DNA from: Pseudomonadota bacterium
GTDB taxonomy: Bacteria > Pseudomonadota > Gammaproteobacteria > Burkholderiales > Burkholderiaceae_B
Length of the DNA stretch: 12,026 nucleotides
Assembly: GCA_023427945.1 (NCBI GenBank)
Contig: JAEYZR010000337.1
Span: 1 to 12,026, forward strand
Direction of reading: 5' to 3'
A model generated the notes under the pieces. That model searched no databases, was not told where the DNA came from, and saw only the letters and a list, made by a program, of their open reading frames with translations. Positions 6,312 through 12,026 of the stretch are shown piece by piece; positions within the stretch are counted from its first letter, which is position 1; every line of letters starts with the position of its first letter. The translations under genes and the position numbers were made by a program.

Positions 6312-7183
6312 CAGTGATCTGCCGGTGTTTGCTGGCGATGGCGCACCAGCAGTGCGTGGTCGGGCGCAAACCGTTTGGCCAGTTCCTCGACCACGTAAAC
6401 CGATCGATGTTGCCCGCCCGTGCAGCCCACGCCTATGGTGAGGTAGCTGCGGGTATCCAGCACATAGCGCGGCAGCCACTTCAGCACGAAGGCTTCGATG
6501 TCATCGATCATCTCGCGCACTTCATCGAAGGCGGACAGCCACTCGGCCACCGGCGCATCGCAGCCGGTCAGCAGACGCAGCCTTGGATCGTAGTGCGGGT
6601 TGGGCAGGCAGCGCACGTCGAAGACGAGGTCTGCGTCGCGCGGGACGCCCCGCTTGTAGGCGAAGGACTCGAAAGTGAGCACCAGTGCCGGACGTTCGCT
6701 TTGTATGAGGTCGCGAATCCAGGCGCGCAGTTGTCCGGGCGTGAGATCCGAGGTGTCGATGACGTGTTCGTGGTCGCGCAGCGAAGCCAGCATGTCGCGT
6801 TCCAGCGCGATGCAGTCGCTCAGTGATGCCGGCTTGCCCAGCAGACGCAGGCGGTCGGTGAGGGGATGGCGGCGGCGCGATTCGGAATAGCGCTGAACGA
6901 GCGTGGCGTCTCCGGCATCCAGAAAGACCACGCGCAGATTGATGCCGGCAGCGCGGCTGGCCGCAATGATATTGGGCAGTTCAGCCAGTTCGCCTGGCGT
7001 GCGCACATCGATGGCGGCAGCAACCCTTTGCAGGACAGGGTCGACTTTCGCGTTTTGGATGAATTCGGCCAGAAAGCGGACCGGCAGGTTGTCTACACAC
7101 GTGTAGCCTGTGTCTTCCAACATCCGTATCGCTACGGATTTGCCTGATCCGGAAATGCCGGTGATAAGAACGACGCTCAACAT
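6311..7183 (-). CDS. rapZ: RapZ nucleotide-binding regulator (YvcJ/RapZ family)
   Basis: 290 aa. The N-terminal P-loop domain has Walker A GISGSGKS (9-16), followed by YTCVDNLP (27-34) and AIDVRTPGE (57-65). The C-terminal sensor domain has TFESFAYKRGVP (170-181), FDVRCLPNPHY (188-198) and IGVGCTGGQHRS (250-261). In E. coli RapZ binds glucosamine-6-phosphate and directs RNase E to the GlmZ small RNA, thereby controlling GlmS. Outside enterics GlmY/GlmZ are not generally known, so the role here is probably an older one tied to amino-sugar or envelope precursor sensing (inference). The C-terminus (residues 280-290) is not the lysine/arginine-rich tail that E. coli RapZ uses for RNA binding. It follows hprK by 24 nt and overlaps rlpA at TGATG. 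Confidence 0.95.
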   Translation of the reverse strand: MLSVVLITGISGSGKSVAIRMLEDTGYTCVDNLPVRFLAEFIQNAKVDPVLQRVAAAIDVRTPGELAELPNIIAASRAAGINLRVVFLDAGDATLVQRYSESRRRHPLTDRLRLLGKPASLSDCIALERDMLASLRDHEHVIDTSDLTPGQLRAWIRDLIQSERPALVLTFESFAYKRGVPRDADLVFDVRCLPNPHYDPRLRLLTGCDAPVAEWLSAFDEVREMIDDIEAFVLKWLPRYVLDTRSYLTIGVGCTGGQHRSVYVVEELAKRFAPDHALLVRHRQQTPADH

Positions 7184-7207
7184 ACCGGTGATTGTGGCAC
7201 AACTTGC

Positions 7208-8134
7208 CTATCGGCTGCTTTGCAGGATGGCGTTGGCCTGGCGCTCCATGAATTCGCCCAAGGTATCAATGCCTCGCAACTTCAATATGGTATTTCTTAC
7301 CGCCGCTTCCACCAGCACCGCCAGGTTGCGTCCGGCAGCCACTTGCAACATGACCTTGCGAACGGGCAGACCCAGCATATCCTGGGTGATATCCTGAAGC
7401 GGCAGCCGTTCGAATTTGTCCTGTGCTGTGGCGCGCACCAGGTGAACGATGAGCTTCAGACGCATTTTCCGGCGTACGGATGTCTCGCCGAAGATCGTCC
7501 GGATATCCAGCAAACCCAGTCCACGAACTTCAAGCAGGTTTTGCAGCAGGTGCGGGCAATGGCCTTCGATGACATTGGGCGCGGTGCGCGAGAGCTCGAC
7601 GGCGTCGTCGGCCACCAGGCCGTGCCCCCTTGAGATGAGCTCCAGGGCGAGTTCGCTCTTGCCCAGGCCCGATTCCCCGGTGATGAGTACGCCCACGCCC
7701 AGCACGTCCATGAACACGCCATGCACGGTGGTGATGGGGGCGAGCTTTTTACCCAGGTAGATGCGCAGCAGGTCGATCAGTTGAGCGGCCGGCACCGATG
7801 TCGTCATCAAGGGCACATGATGCTGGTCGCACTGGTCAATGAGGTCTTGCGGGGGCGACAGGCTGTCGCCCAGCAAGATGGCAGGCACACCGCCGATCAG
7901 CAACTCGTCCATATGGTGCATGCGGCGTCGCATGTCGATACGGGTGTAGTAGTCGAGTTCGACCTGGCCGAAGACCTGGATACGCGAAGGGTGGATGAGG
8001 TTCAGGTGGCCGACCAGGTCGGCGGCCGCCATGCCATCATCCGGAATATGTCGGTCGGCAGCGTCGTGTCCGGCAATCCAGGTTAACGGAATGGTCTCAG
8101 CATTGTCGTTGACCAGATCCTGGACAGTCAGCAT
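7208..8134 (-). CDS. hprK: HPr kinase/phosphorylase
   Basis: 308-aa bifunctional enzyme that phosphorylates the regulatory serine of HPr with ATP and removes it by phosphorolysis. Key elements are present: TTVHGVFMDVLG (136-146, His138), Walker A GESGLGKS (153-160), VADDAVEL with Asp176-Asp177, the family signature LEVRGLGLLDIR (201-212), and a C-terminal hinge LPVRKVMLQVAAGRN (256-270). In proteobacteria HprK accompanies an incomplete PTS and works with PTS-Ntr rather than catabolite repression through CcpA. The start ATG (8134-8132) has AGAGG 5 nt upstream, partly overlapping the ptsN stop, with an 8-nt gap between genes. The HPr gene itself is not in this window. Confidence 0.97.
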   Translation of the reverse strand: MLTVQDLVNDNAETIPLTWIAGHDAADRHIPDDGMAAADLVGHLNLIHPSRIQVFGQVELDYYTRIDMRRRMHHMDELLIGGVPAILLGDSLSPPQDLIDQCDQHHVPLMTTSVPAAQLIDLLRIYLGKKLAPITTVHGVFMDVLGVGVLITGESGLGKSELALELISRGHGLVADDAVELSRTAPNVIEGHCPHLLQNLLEVRGLGLLDIRTIFGETSVRRKMRLKLIVHLVRATAQDKFERLPLQDITQDMLGLPVRKVMLQVAAGRNLAVLVEAAVRNTILKLRGIDTLGEFMERQANAILQSSR

Positions 8135-8142
8135 AGGGACCT

Positions 8143-8598
8143 CTAGAGTTCGCCGGTCGTCAGCATGCGATGGACGACGGCTGGATCGGTTTCGGTGGTC
8201 AATGCCTGACGCAGCGGCTTGTTGGACATGAGCTGGGCCAGCTCGGCCAGGATATCCAGGTGCTGCTGCGTGGCCGCCTCGGGCACCAGCAGGAACAGCA
8301 GCAGGGTGACGGGCTGGCTATCGGGTGCGTCGAACGAAACCGGGTTTGCCAGCCTGATGAAGGCTGCCAGCGGTTCGGTCAATCCCTTGACGCGACCATG
8401 TGGCACGGCAACGCCCTGGCCGAGTGCTGTCGAGCCCAGGCGCTCGCGCGCAAAGAGGCTGTCAAACACAATGGCACGGGTCAGACCGTGATGGTTTTCG
8501 AAGAGCAAGCCGGCCTGCTCGAACGCTCGTTTCTTGCTGGTCGCAGGAAGATCGAGCACGACATTGCCGGAGGGCAGAATGCGCGACAGATGGTTCAT
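8143..8598 (-). CDS. ptsN: PTS-Ntr EIIA component PtsN (EIIA-Ntr)
   Basis: 151-aa EIIA of the fructose/mannitol fold, the terminal phospho-acceptor of the nitrogen-related phosphotransferase chain (EI-Ntr, NPr/HPr, EIIA-Ntr). It regulates potassium transport, the phosphate-limitation sensor kinase and other targets in several proteobacteria. The phosphorylated histidine is His67 in GVAVPHGRV (62-70); LFLLVPEAATQQHLDILAELA (101-121) is the conserved C-terminal strand and helix region. The ATG at 8598-8596 gives the normal length. It has no Shine-Dalgarno in front; instead a TATAAT box lies 7 nt upstream (see separate entry), suggesting leaderless expression. Upstream in-frame codons up to 8682 would add residues that look non-homologous. 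Confidence 0.95.
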   Translation of the reverse strand: MNHLSRILPSGNVVLDLPATSKKRAFEQAGLLFENHHGLTRAIVFDSLFARERLGSTALGQGVAVPHGRVKGLTEPLAAFIRLANPVSFDAPDSQPVTLLLFLLVPEAATQQHLDILAELAQLMSNKPLRQALTTETDPAVVHRMLTTGEL

Positions 8599-8634
8599 GC
8601 AGGGAATTATAAAGGTTAATGACGCGGTGCAAAA
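8599..8634 (-). promoter_or_regulatory. Predicted ptsN promoter giving a leaderless mRNA
   Basis: On the minus strand a perfect TATAAT occupies 8611-8606, with TTTGCA (8633-8628) 16 bp upstream as a 4/6 match to the -35 consensus. Normal spacing puts transcription start at 8599-8598, the A of the ptsN ATG or the base beside it. The lack of any purine-rich ribosome site ahead of this ATG fits leaderless translation. This is a sequence prediction only. Confidence 0.5.
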
Positions 8635-8647
8635 AAGAGGGTCGATT

Positions 8648-8685
8648 CCGATGCCAATTTGCGACGAACTGCGGATTGGCATCGG
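8648..8685. repeat. 11-bp perfect inverted repeat between hpf and ptsN
   Basis: CCGATGCCAAT (8648-8658) and ATTGGCATCGG (8675-8685) are perfectly complementary around a 16-nt loop. On the minus strand the stem is followed 9 nt later by TCTTTTTTG, so it could be a poor terminator for hpf. It could equally be an operator for the ptsN promoter or an RNA structure. It lies only about 15 bp upstream of the ptsN -35 candidate. Confidence 0.7.
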
Positions 8686-8716
8686 TTCTTGTGCGTCATA
8701 TTAATGGTGTTTGGAT

Positions 8717-8731
8717 CTACCCGAGGGGTAG
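8717..8731 (-). other. Small hairpin after the hpf stop
   Basis: CTACCC and GGGTAG form a 6-bp stem with a 3-nt loop, 13 nt after the hpf TAA. No T run follows in the minus direction. It may stabilise the hpf 3' end or contribute to termination together with the larger inverted repeat downstream. Confidence 0.4.
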
Positions 8732-8744
8732 CACCTCATAGACG

Positions 8745-9071
8745 TTACAGCGTGGCGGCCATTTGCCGCTTTGCGGGCTCTGCCGCATGGTTCTGCACTT
8801 TGTCCTTGTGCTTGAGGACTTGCCTGTCGACCTTGTCTGCCAATGCATCGATGGCAGCATAGAGGTTTTCGTCCAGCGCTTCGCAATGAATATCCTTGCC
8901 GCTTAGACGCATCGTGATTTCGGCCTTGTGCCGAAGAGGTTCGACAGACAGCATGACCTGGGTATCGATGACGTGGTCGAAGTGCCGAAGCACGCGTGCC
9001 AGTTTGTTCATGACGTATTCCCGGATGGCCGGGGTGACATCGAGGTGTCGACCGCAAATATTCAGGTTCAT
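8745..9071 (-). CDS. hpf: Ribosome hibernation promoting factor, short form (HPF/YfiA family)
   Basis: 108-aa protein that binds the 30S decoding region in stationary phase and promotes inactive ribosome dimers; formerly called sigma-54 modulation protein from its position beside rpoN. It starts MNLNICGRHLDVTPAIREYV, has the family core RHFDHVIDTQVMLSVEP (29-45) and AEITMRLSGKDIHCEA (50-65), and ends in a helix rich in Lys and Asp (YAAIDALADKVDRQVLKHKDK, 71-91) plus a short variable tail. It is the short type, without the extra dimerisation domain of long HPF. The start ATG 9071-9069 has GGGAGAG 6 nt upstream. The open frame continues far upstream to 9485, but that part is non-coding spacer and antisense of lptB. 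ptsN follows after 146 bp. Confidence 0.95.
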   Translation of the reverse strand: MNLNICGRHLDVTPAIREYVMNKLARVLRHFDHVIDTQVMLSVEPLRHKAEITMRLSGKDIHCEALDENLYAAIDALADKVDRQVLKHKDKVQNHAAEPAKRQMAATL

Positions 9072-9153
9072 ATAAAGCTCTCCCATATAGAAAGAAAGGT
9101 GCGCAGTGTTGCGCGGTGAATACGTAAGGCAATACTCCTGTCTTAAATGTGTG

Positions 9154-9188
9154 AGTCTCAAGTGTATAGGGTTCGCCAAACAAAACAA
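9154..9188 (-). promoter_or_regulatory. Weak candidate promoter for hpf
   Basis: On the minus strand TTGTTT (9188-9183) and TACACT (9166-9161) are separated by 16 bp and would start transcription near 9154, leaving a leader of about 80 nt before the hpf ATG. The -35 would overlap the T tract of the lptB terminator. The match is modest, but some promoter is needed here because a terminator lies between lptB and hpf. Confidence 0.25.
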
Positions 9189-9217
9189 GCCCCCGAAGCG
9201 GGCCGGCTTTCGGGGGC
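9189..9217 (-). terminator. Intrinsic terminator of the kdsC-lptCAB operon
   Basis: GCCCCCGAA (9189-9197) and TTCGGGGGC (9209-9217) form a perfect 9-bp GC-rich stem with an 11-nt loop. On the minus strand it is followed directly by TTGTTTTGTTTGG (9188-9176). It lies about 130 nt after the lptB stop and separates the LPS operon from hpf. Confidence 0.85.
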
Positions 9218-9345
9218 AAATATGAATGATTTCAATGGCTTGAAACGGACTTGGCGACGTCTGGTAACAATGCGGTCGAGGCGGTTGCCGCAGCACCTCC
9301 CGGTCTGCTGGCGCGCCCATCGGGGCACGCTCGGCCAGGCCGGCT
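9218..9345. other. lptB-terminator spacer; usual site of rpoN, empty here
   Basis: Sequence between the lptB stop and its terminator. An open frame passes through it in the hpf frame, but I see neither the RpoN box nor any other sigma-54 resemblance, and no other gene. It would form a GC-rich 3' untranslated region of about 130 nt for lptB. Confidence 0.6.
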
Positions 9346-10143
9346 CTACATTCTGAAGTGCTCGCCGAGATACACGCGCCGCACAGCCGGGTCGCCGACG
9401 ATTTCGTCGGGGTGGCCGTTGGTGAGCACACGGCCTTCGCTGATGATGAAGGCGCGGTCGCAGATGCCCAGTGTCTCGCGCACATTGTGGTCGGTGATGA
9501 GCACGCCGATGTTGCGGCTCTTCAGGAATCGGACGATGCGCTGGATTTCGATGACAGCGATAGGGTCGACGCCGGCAAACGGTTCGTCCAGAAGAATGAA
9601 GCGCGGGCGTGTGGCCAGTGCCCGGGCGATCTCCACACGGCGGCGTTCGCCTCCGGAGAGCGAGAGCGCCATGCTGGAGCGTATGTGTCCGATCTGCAGC
9701 TCTTCAAGCAAGGACTCGACTTCTTCGTTCACGCGTGCCGTGCTCAGTGAGCGCCCCTGCGCATCCTGCTGGATTTCCAGCACGGCACGGATGTTTTCCT
9801 CGACGTTGAGCCGACGAAATACCGACGCGTCCTGTGGCAGGTAGGACAGGCCCATGCGGGCGCGTTTGTGCATGGGCATGGCGGTGATGGCCTGGCCATC
9901 GATTTCGATGCGGCCGGAGTCTGCCGGAACCAGGCCGACGATCATGTAGAAGCTGGTGGTCTTGCCTGCGCCGTTGGGGCCCAGCAGGCCCACGACTTCG
10001 CCGCTGCGTACCGAGACGGAAACGTCCTGGACGACCGTGCGCCCGCCGTAGGTCTTGCGCAGGCCGGTAGCCACCAGGTTGCCCGACTGGACGGCGCCCG
10101 CGACCGTTGAGGTTGAGGGTGATGCGACGGGTGCTGCTGTCAT
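9346..10143 (-). CDS. lptB: LPS export ABC transporter ATPase LptB
   Basis: 265-aa cytoplasmic ATPase of LptB2FG, which extracts LPS from the inner membrane and drives it along the Lpt bridge. All ABC motifs are intact: Walker A GPNGAGKT (55-62), Q-loop YLPQDASVF (101-109, Gln104), signature LSGGE (162-166), Walker B FILLDEP (182-188, Glu187) and switch His219 in ITDHNVRET. About 22 Ala/Ser/Thr/Val-rich residues precede the usual start of the fold, an extension absent from E. coli LptB (241 aa). The start ATG 10143-10141 is favoured by AAGG just upstream and by the ATGA overlap with the lptA stop; an in-frame ATG at 10176 lies inside lptA. lptF and lptG are not in the window, as is usual. Confidence 0.97.
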   Translation of the reverse strand: MTAAPVASPSTSTVAGAVQSGNLVATGLRKTYGGRTVVQDVSVSVRSGEVVGLLGPNGAGKTTSFYMIVGLVPADSGRIEIDGQAITAMPMHKRARMGLSYLPQDASVFRRLNVEENIRAVLEIQQDAQGRSLSTARVNEEVESLLEELQIGHIRSSMALSLSGGERRRVEIARALATRPRFILLDEPFAGVDPIAVIEIQRIVRFLKSRNIGVLITDHNVRETLGICDRAFIISEGRVLTNGHPDEIVGDPAVRRVYLGEHFRM

Positions 10144-10757
10144 TTTGCCTTGCCTGAGGATTGCTGTGCGCGACACGCTGCCTGGGCAGCGTCTGACTTG
10201 GAGCGGGGTTCGGCCACCGAGCGCACGCGGCCACCGGCTGCTGCGGAATTGGGCCCGCCCTGGGCGTGATACGTGCCTGCTTTTTCGTTGTAGCGCACGC
10301 GTTCGCCGCGGATCGTGTCAAAGGGCTTGCCACAGACATACCGGATCACGACCGCCTGTCCGATGAGATCGAATTCGCCCTTCTTGTCGTCGTATTCGGC
10401 GCGCAGCCCGGTGCCTTCGACGGCCTCGAACGTGGCGGGGCGTTCCTGGCGGATGCGCACCATCTTGCCTTTGTTGGCGCTGGCCGTACCCTGCTGTGTG
10501 CCGTCGGGCAACTGGCGCATGGTGAGGGTGTCGGCGTGCAGCGTCATGTCGCCGCGTGTGAGCACGACGTTGCCGGTGAAACTGCTTTCTTTCTTGATGT
10601 CGTCGTAGTTCAGCGTGTCAGAGAGAATCAGCGTGCTGGGTTCTTCCTGCGCTGCGGGCGCTGCGCTGGCCGGCAGGGCGGAGAGGCTGGCTGCGCCGGC
10701 GCACAGGAGTGCGGCGAGCGCTGCGGCAACGCGATGGTGCGGTCGATTGTTTTTCAT
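10140..10757 (-). CDS. lptA: Periplasmic LPS-bridge protein LptA
   Basis: 205-aa exported protein of the OstA/LptA family, which polymerises into the periplasmic bridge carrying LPS from LptC to LptD. The signal peptide ends near PASA|AP (residue 32). The beta-jellyroll region includes LILSDTLNYDD (43-53), SFTGNVVLTRGDMTLHADTLTM (59-80), ATFEAVEGTGLRAEYDDKKGEFDLIGQAVVIR (108-139) and GERVRYNEKAGTYHAQGG (151-168). A tail of about 35 residues follows, rich in Ala, Ser and Arg/Lys. The mature protein has Cys142 and Cys195, which could form a disulfide (speculative). Both ends overlap neighbours by ATGA: its ATG with the lptC stop and its stop with the lptB start. Confidence 0.95.
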   Translation of the reverse strand: MKNNRPHHRVAAALAALLCAGAASLSALPASAAPAAQEEPSTLILSDTLNYDDIKKESSFTGNVVLTRGDMTLHADTLTMRQLPDGTQQGTASANKGKMVRIRQERPATFEAVEGTGLRAEYDDKKGEFDLIGQAVVIRYVCGKPFDTIRGERVRYNEKAGTYHAQGGPNSAAAGGRVRSVAEPRSKSDAAQAACRAQQSSGKAK

Positions 10758-11383
10758 GGGCGTGTCTGATTGTTGGGTGTGGCGTTTTCGGGCGAGCGCT
10801 GACGTCGCGTGTCTTGTCCGGCGATCTCGACATCGCTGCTGGAAAACACCTGCAATTGCCGGGTTTTGTTGTTGTAACGCATTCCGGTGCCATTCATGCG
10901 TGAGCGTCCCTGCGTGACCTGTGCAGGCAGGTCCGTGAAGACCTCATCGCTGTTGGGCAGCAGGGTGAGTTGCTGGCTTCGCACATCGAGTTCCTGGCGT
11001 TGGGCATCGCCGGGACGATGGATATGGGCATTGCCGTTCATGACGATGCGCGCGCCCTTCTGGTCCATGACGGCCGTGTCGGAGGTGCCTACCGTGATAG
11101 GGTTGCCGGGCTGAAGGCCGACTGCCCTGGGCTTGTCGATGTCGTAGGAGTCGTCGTCGGGGTAGTGGCGTGCAAGATCGCCTTCGAGACGGTTGATGGG
11201 TGTGCCCGAGGGATCGGTGCGCAACATGACGAAGTTGCGCGCCCAGGAGTCCATTTCGTGGGTCTTGCGCGCGGGAGGATCGATGGCGAGCGCCCGGTCG
11301 GCGTAGTCCGCGGCCCACCAGGTGCCGGCGACCAGTATGATCAGCAGCCCCAGGGCTACCATCGAGGGAAACTTTTCTCTCAT
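10754..11383 (-). CDS. lptC: LPS export protein LptC
   Basis: 209-aa bitopic inner-membrane protein that accepts LPS from LptB2FG and passes it to LptA. One membrane segment near the N-terminus (about 6-26, MVALGLLIILVAGTWWAADY) is followed by a periplasmic beta-jellyroll domain: MDSWARNFVMLRTDPSG (44-60), YDIDKPRAV (80-88), GNAHIHRPGDAQ (117-128) and RSRMNGTGMRYNN (160-172). The start ATG 11383-11381 overlaps the kdsC stop (ATGA); an in-frame ATG at 11467 would lie inside kdsC. The chain is weakly conserved in sequence, as is normal for LptC, and the call rests on both domain layout and position between kdsC and lptA. Confidence 0.93.
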   Translation of the reverse strand: MREKFPSMVALGLLIILVAGTWWAADYADRALAIDPPARKTHEMDSWARNFVMLRTDPSGTPINRLEGDLARHYPDDDSYDIDKPRAVGLQPGNPITVGTSDTAVMDQKGARIVMNGNAHIHRPGDAQRQELDVRSQQLTLLPNSDEVFTDLPAQVTQGRSRMNGTGMRYNNKTRQLQVFSSSDVEIAGQDTRRQRSPENATPNNQTRP

Positions 11384-11991
11384 TGAATGACGCCCGGCCC
11401 CAGCAGCCCGGGGGAAGAGAGGAAGCTGCCCAATTTGCCGCGAGCGGCCATCAGCAGGTCGCAGCATTCGCGCACGGCGCCGTTGCCGCCGGACAGGGTG
11501 GAGCTCCAGTGTGCAGCCTGCGCCACGTAGACCGGTGCGTGGGGCACCGTGGCGGCAAAGACGGCGCGCTGCATGGCCGACAGGTCGATGATGTCGTCGC
11601 CCATGAAACCGATCTGTTCCTGGGGCACGCCCAGGCGCTGGGCCATCTCGGACAAGGCGCTGCCCTTGTCGCGCACGCCCTGCATGACTTCGGCGATTCC
11701 CAGCTCGGCCGCCCGGCGCGCGACGATGGGGCCGGAGCGCCCGGTGATCAGCGCCACCGCCACGCCGGTCTCGCTCAACAGGCGCAGCCCGTGGCCGTCC
11801 TGCGTGTGGAAGCGTTTGAGCATTTCGCCGTTTTCACCGTAATACAGGCTGCCGTCGGTGAGCACGCCATCGACGTCGAACACCATCAGGCGCACGGCGG
11901 CCGCACGCTCGCGTACCTCGGCACTCACACGGGAGAGCACCAGGGCGTCGGCGGGATGGGCGGAAATCGGAAACGGGGAAGAACTGTTCAT
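11380..11991 (-). CDS. kdsC: 3-deoxy-D-manno-octulosonate 8-phosphate phosphatase KdsC
   Basis: 203-aa HAD-family phosphatase that releases Kdo from Kdo-8-phosphate, the step before CMP-Kdo formation for lipid A. HAD motifs are intact: FDVDGVLTDG (38-47) with nucleophile Asp39 and acid/base Asp41, ITGR with Thr83, Lys109 in RDKGSAL, and the magnesium-binding GDD (131-133). The C-terminal SGGNGAVRE (167-175) is the KdsC signature. It has no cap domain and so is expected to be a tetramer. About 30 N-terminal residues before the fold are variable. The start ATG 11991-11989 overlaps the kdsD stop (ATGA); the stop overlaps lptC (ATGA). Confidence 0.96.
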   Translation of the reverse strand: MNSSSPFPISAHPADALVLSRVSAEVRERAAAVRLMVFDVDGVLTDGSLYYGENGEMLKRFHTQDGHGLRLLSETGVAVALITGRSGPIVARRAAELGIAEVMQGVRDKGSALSEMAQRLGVPQEQIGFMGDDIIDLSAMQRAVFAATVPHAPVYVAQAAHWSSTLSGGNGAVRECCDLLMAARGKLGSFLSSPGLLGPGVIQ

Positions 11992-12026
11992 ATTACTTTC
12001 GCTGCCATCAAATCGTGCATGTGCAA
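11988..12026 (-). CDS. kdsD: Arabinose-5-phosphate isomerase KdsD, last 12 residues (cut by right edge)
   Basis: An open frame entering from the right edge ends LHMHDLMAAKVI, stop TGA 11990-11988. The HMHDL..A.V tail is typical of the second CBS domain end of KdsD/KpsF, which makes D-arabinose-5-phosphate for Kdo synthesis. Its position just before kdsC, with an ATGA overlap, is the standard order. Only the end is visible, so the call rests on this motif and context. Confidence 0.8.
   Translation of the reverse strand: MHMHDLMAAKVI

Noticed and set aside
6029..6826. 265-residue plus-strand open frame across rlpA and rapZ
   Set aside because: Antisense to two well-conserved genes; composition is that of a shadow frame.
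9218..9345. Degraded remnant of rpoN
   Set aside because: No RpoN-box-like or other sigma-54 motif is visible in any frame; treated as plain spacer.
9072..9485. N-terminal extension of hpf back to 9485
   Set aside because: It would run through a clear terminator and the lptB coding region; the family start with GGGAGAG at 9071 is decisive.
1..12026. Mobile element, CRISPR, defence, phage or toxin-antitoxin system
   Set aside because: No transposase, integrase, repeat-spacer array or matching protein families; gene content is conserved core genome.

Overview
The window reads as a chromosomal housekeeping segment of a betaproteobacterium, most likely family Alcaligenaceae (Bordetella/Achromobacter relatives). 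The grounds are GC-rich coding sequence, an HPr kinase (hprK) lying between ptsN and rapZ (an arrangement of beta- and some other proteobacteria that Enterobacteriaceae lack), a short-form HPF, and the character of the proteins. The genus cannot be fixed from the sequence alone. There is no tRNA, rRNA, insertion sequence, prophage, CRISPR array or toxin-antitoxin pair. Almost every base is coding, and the coding strand is mostly minus.

Layout, left to right. (1) The 5' two thirds of argB (minus, cut by the left edge) is divergent from a MetQ/NlpA-family periplasmic binding protein gene (plus). (2) The metQ-like gene runs head-on into a minus-strand cluster, with the two stop codons directly abutting. 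Read 5'->3' this cluster is yraN - diaA/gmhA-like - dolP (yraP) - tlpA-like thioredoxin, divergent from rsmI (yraL). Apart from the thioredoxin it is the E. coli rsmI | yraN-diaA-dolP neighbourhood without lpoA. (3) A 217-bp spacer with small tandem duplications separates rsmI from the convergent rlpA. (4) A second minus-strand block, read 5'->3', is hpf - ptsN - hprK - rapZ - rlpA. It joins ribosome hibernation, nitrogen-PTS regulation, amino-sugar sensing and a septal lytic transglycosylase. (5) A third minus-strand block, read 5'->3', is (kdsD) - kdsC - lptC - lptA - lptB: Kdo synthesis and the inner-membrane/periplasmic part of LPS transport. Every junction in it is a 4-nt ATGA overlap, and a clear intrinsic terminator follows lptB.

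Common theme: envelope building (LPS transport, outer-membrane lipoprotein DolP, RlpA, a SIS isomerase) sits beside PTS-Ntr/RapZ regulators that respond to carbon, nitrogen and amino-sugar state. The gene content is conserved and I see no clear novel system. The points most worth checking are non-coding or architectural: a consensus TATAAT box placed so that ptsN would be transcribed from, or within a base or two of, its own ATG (leaderless mRNA); an 11-bp perfect inverted repeat just upstream of it; the absence of rpoN from its usual slot between lptB and hpf; and GmhA-type catalytic residues in the protein that occupies the DiaA position.
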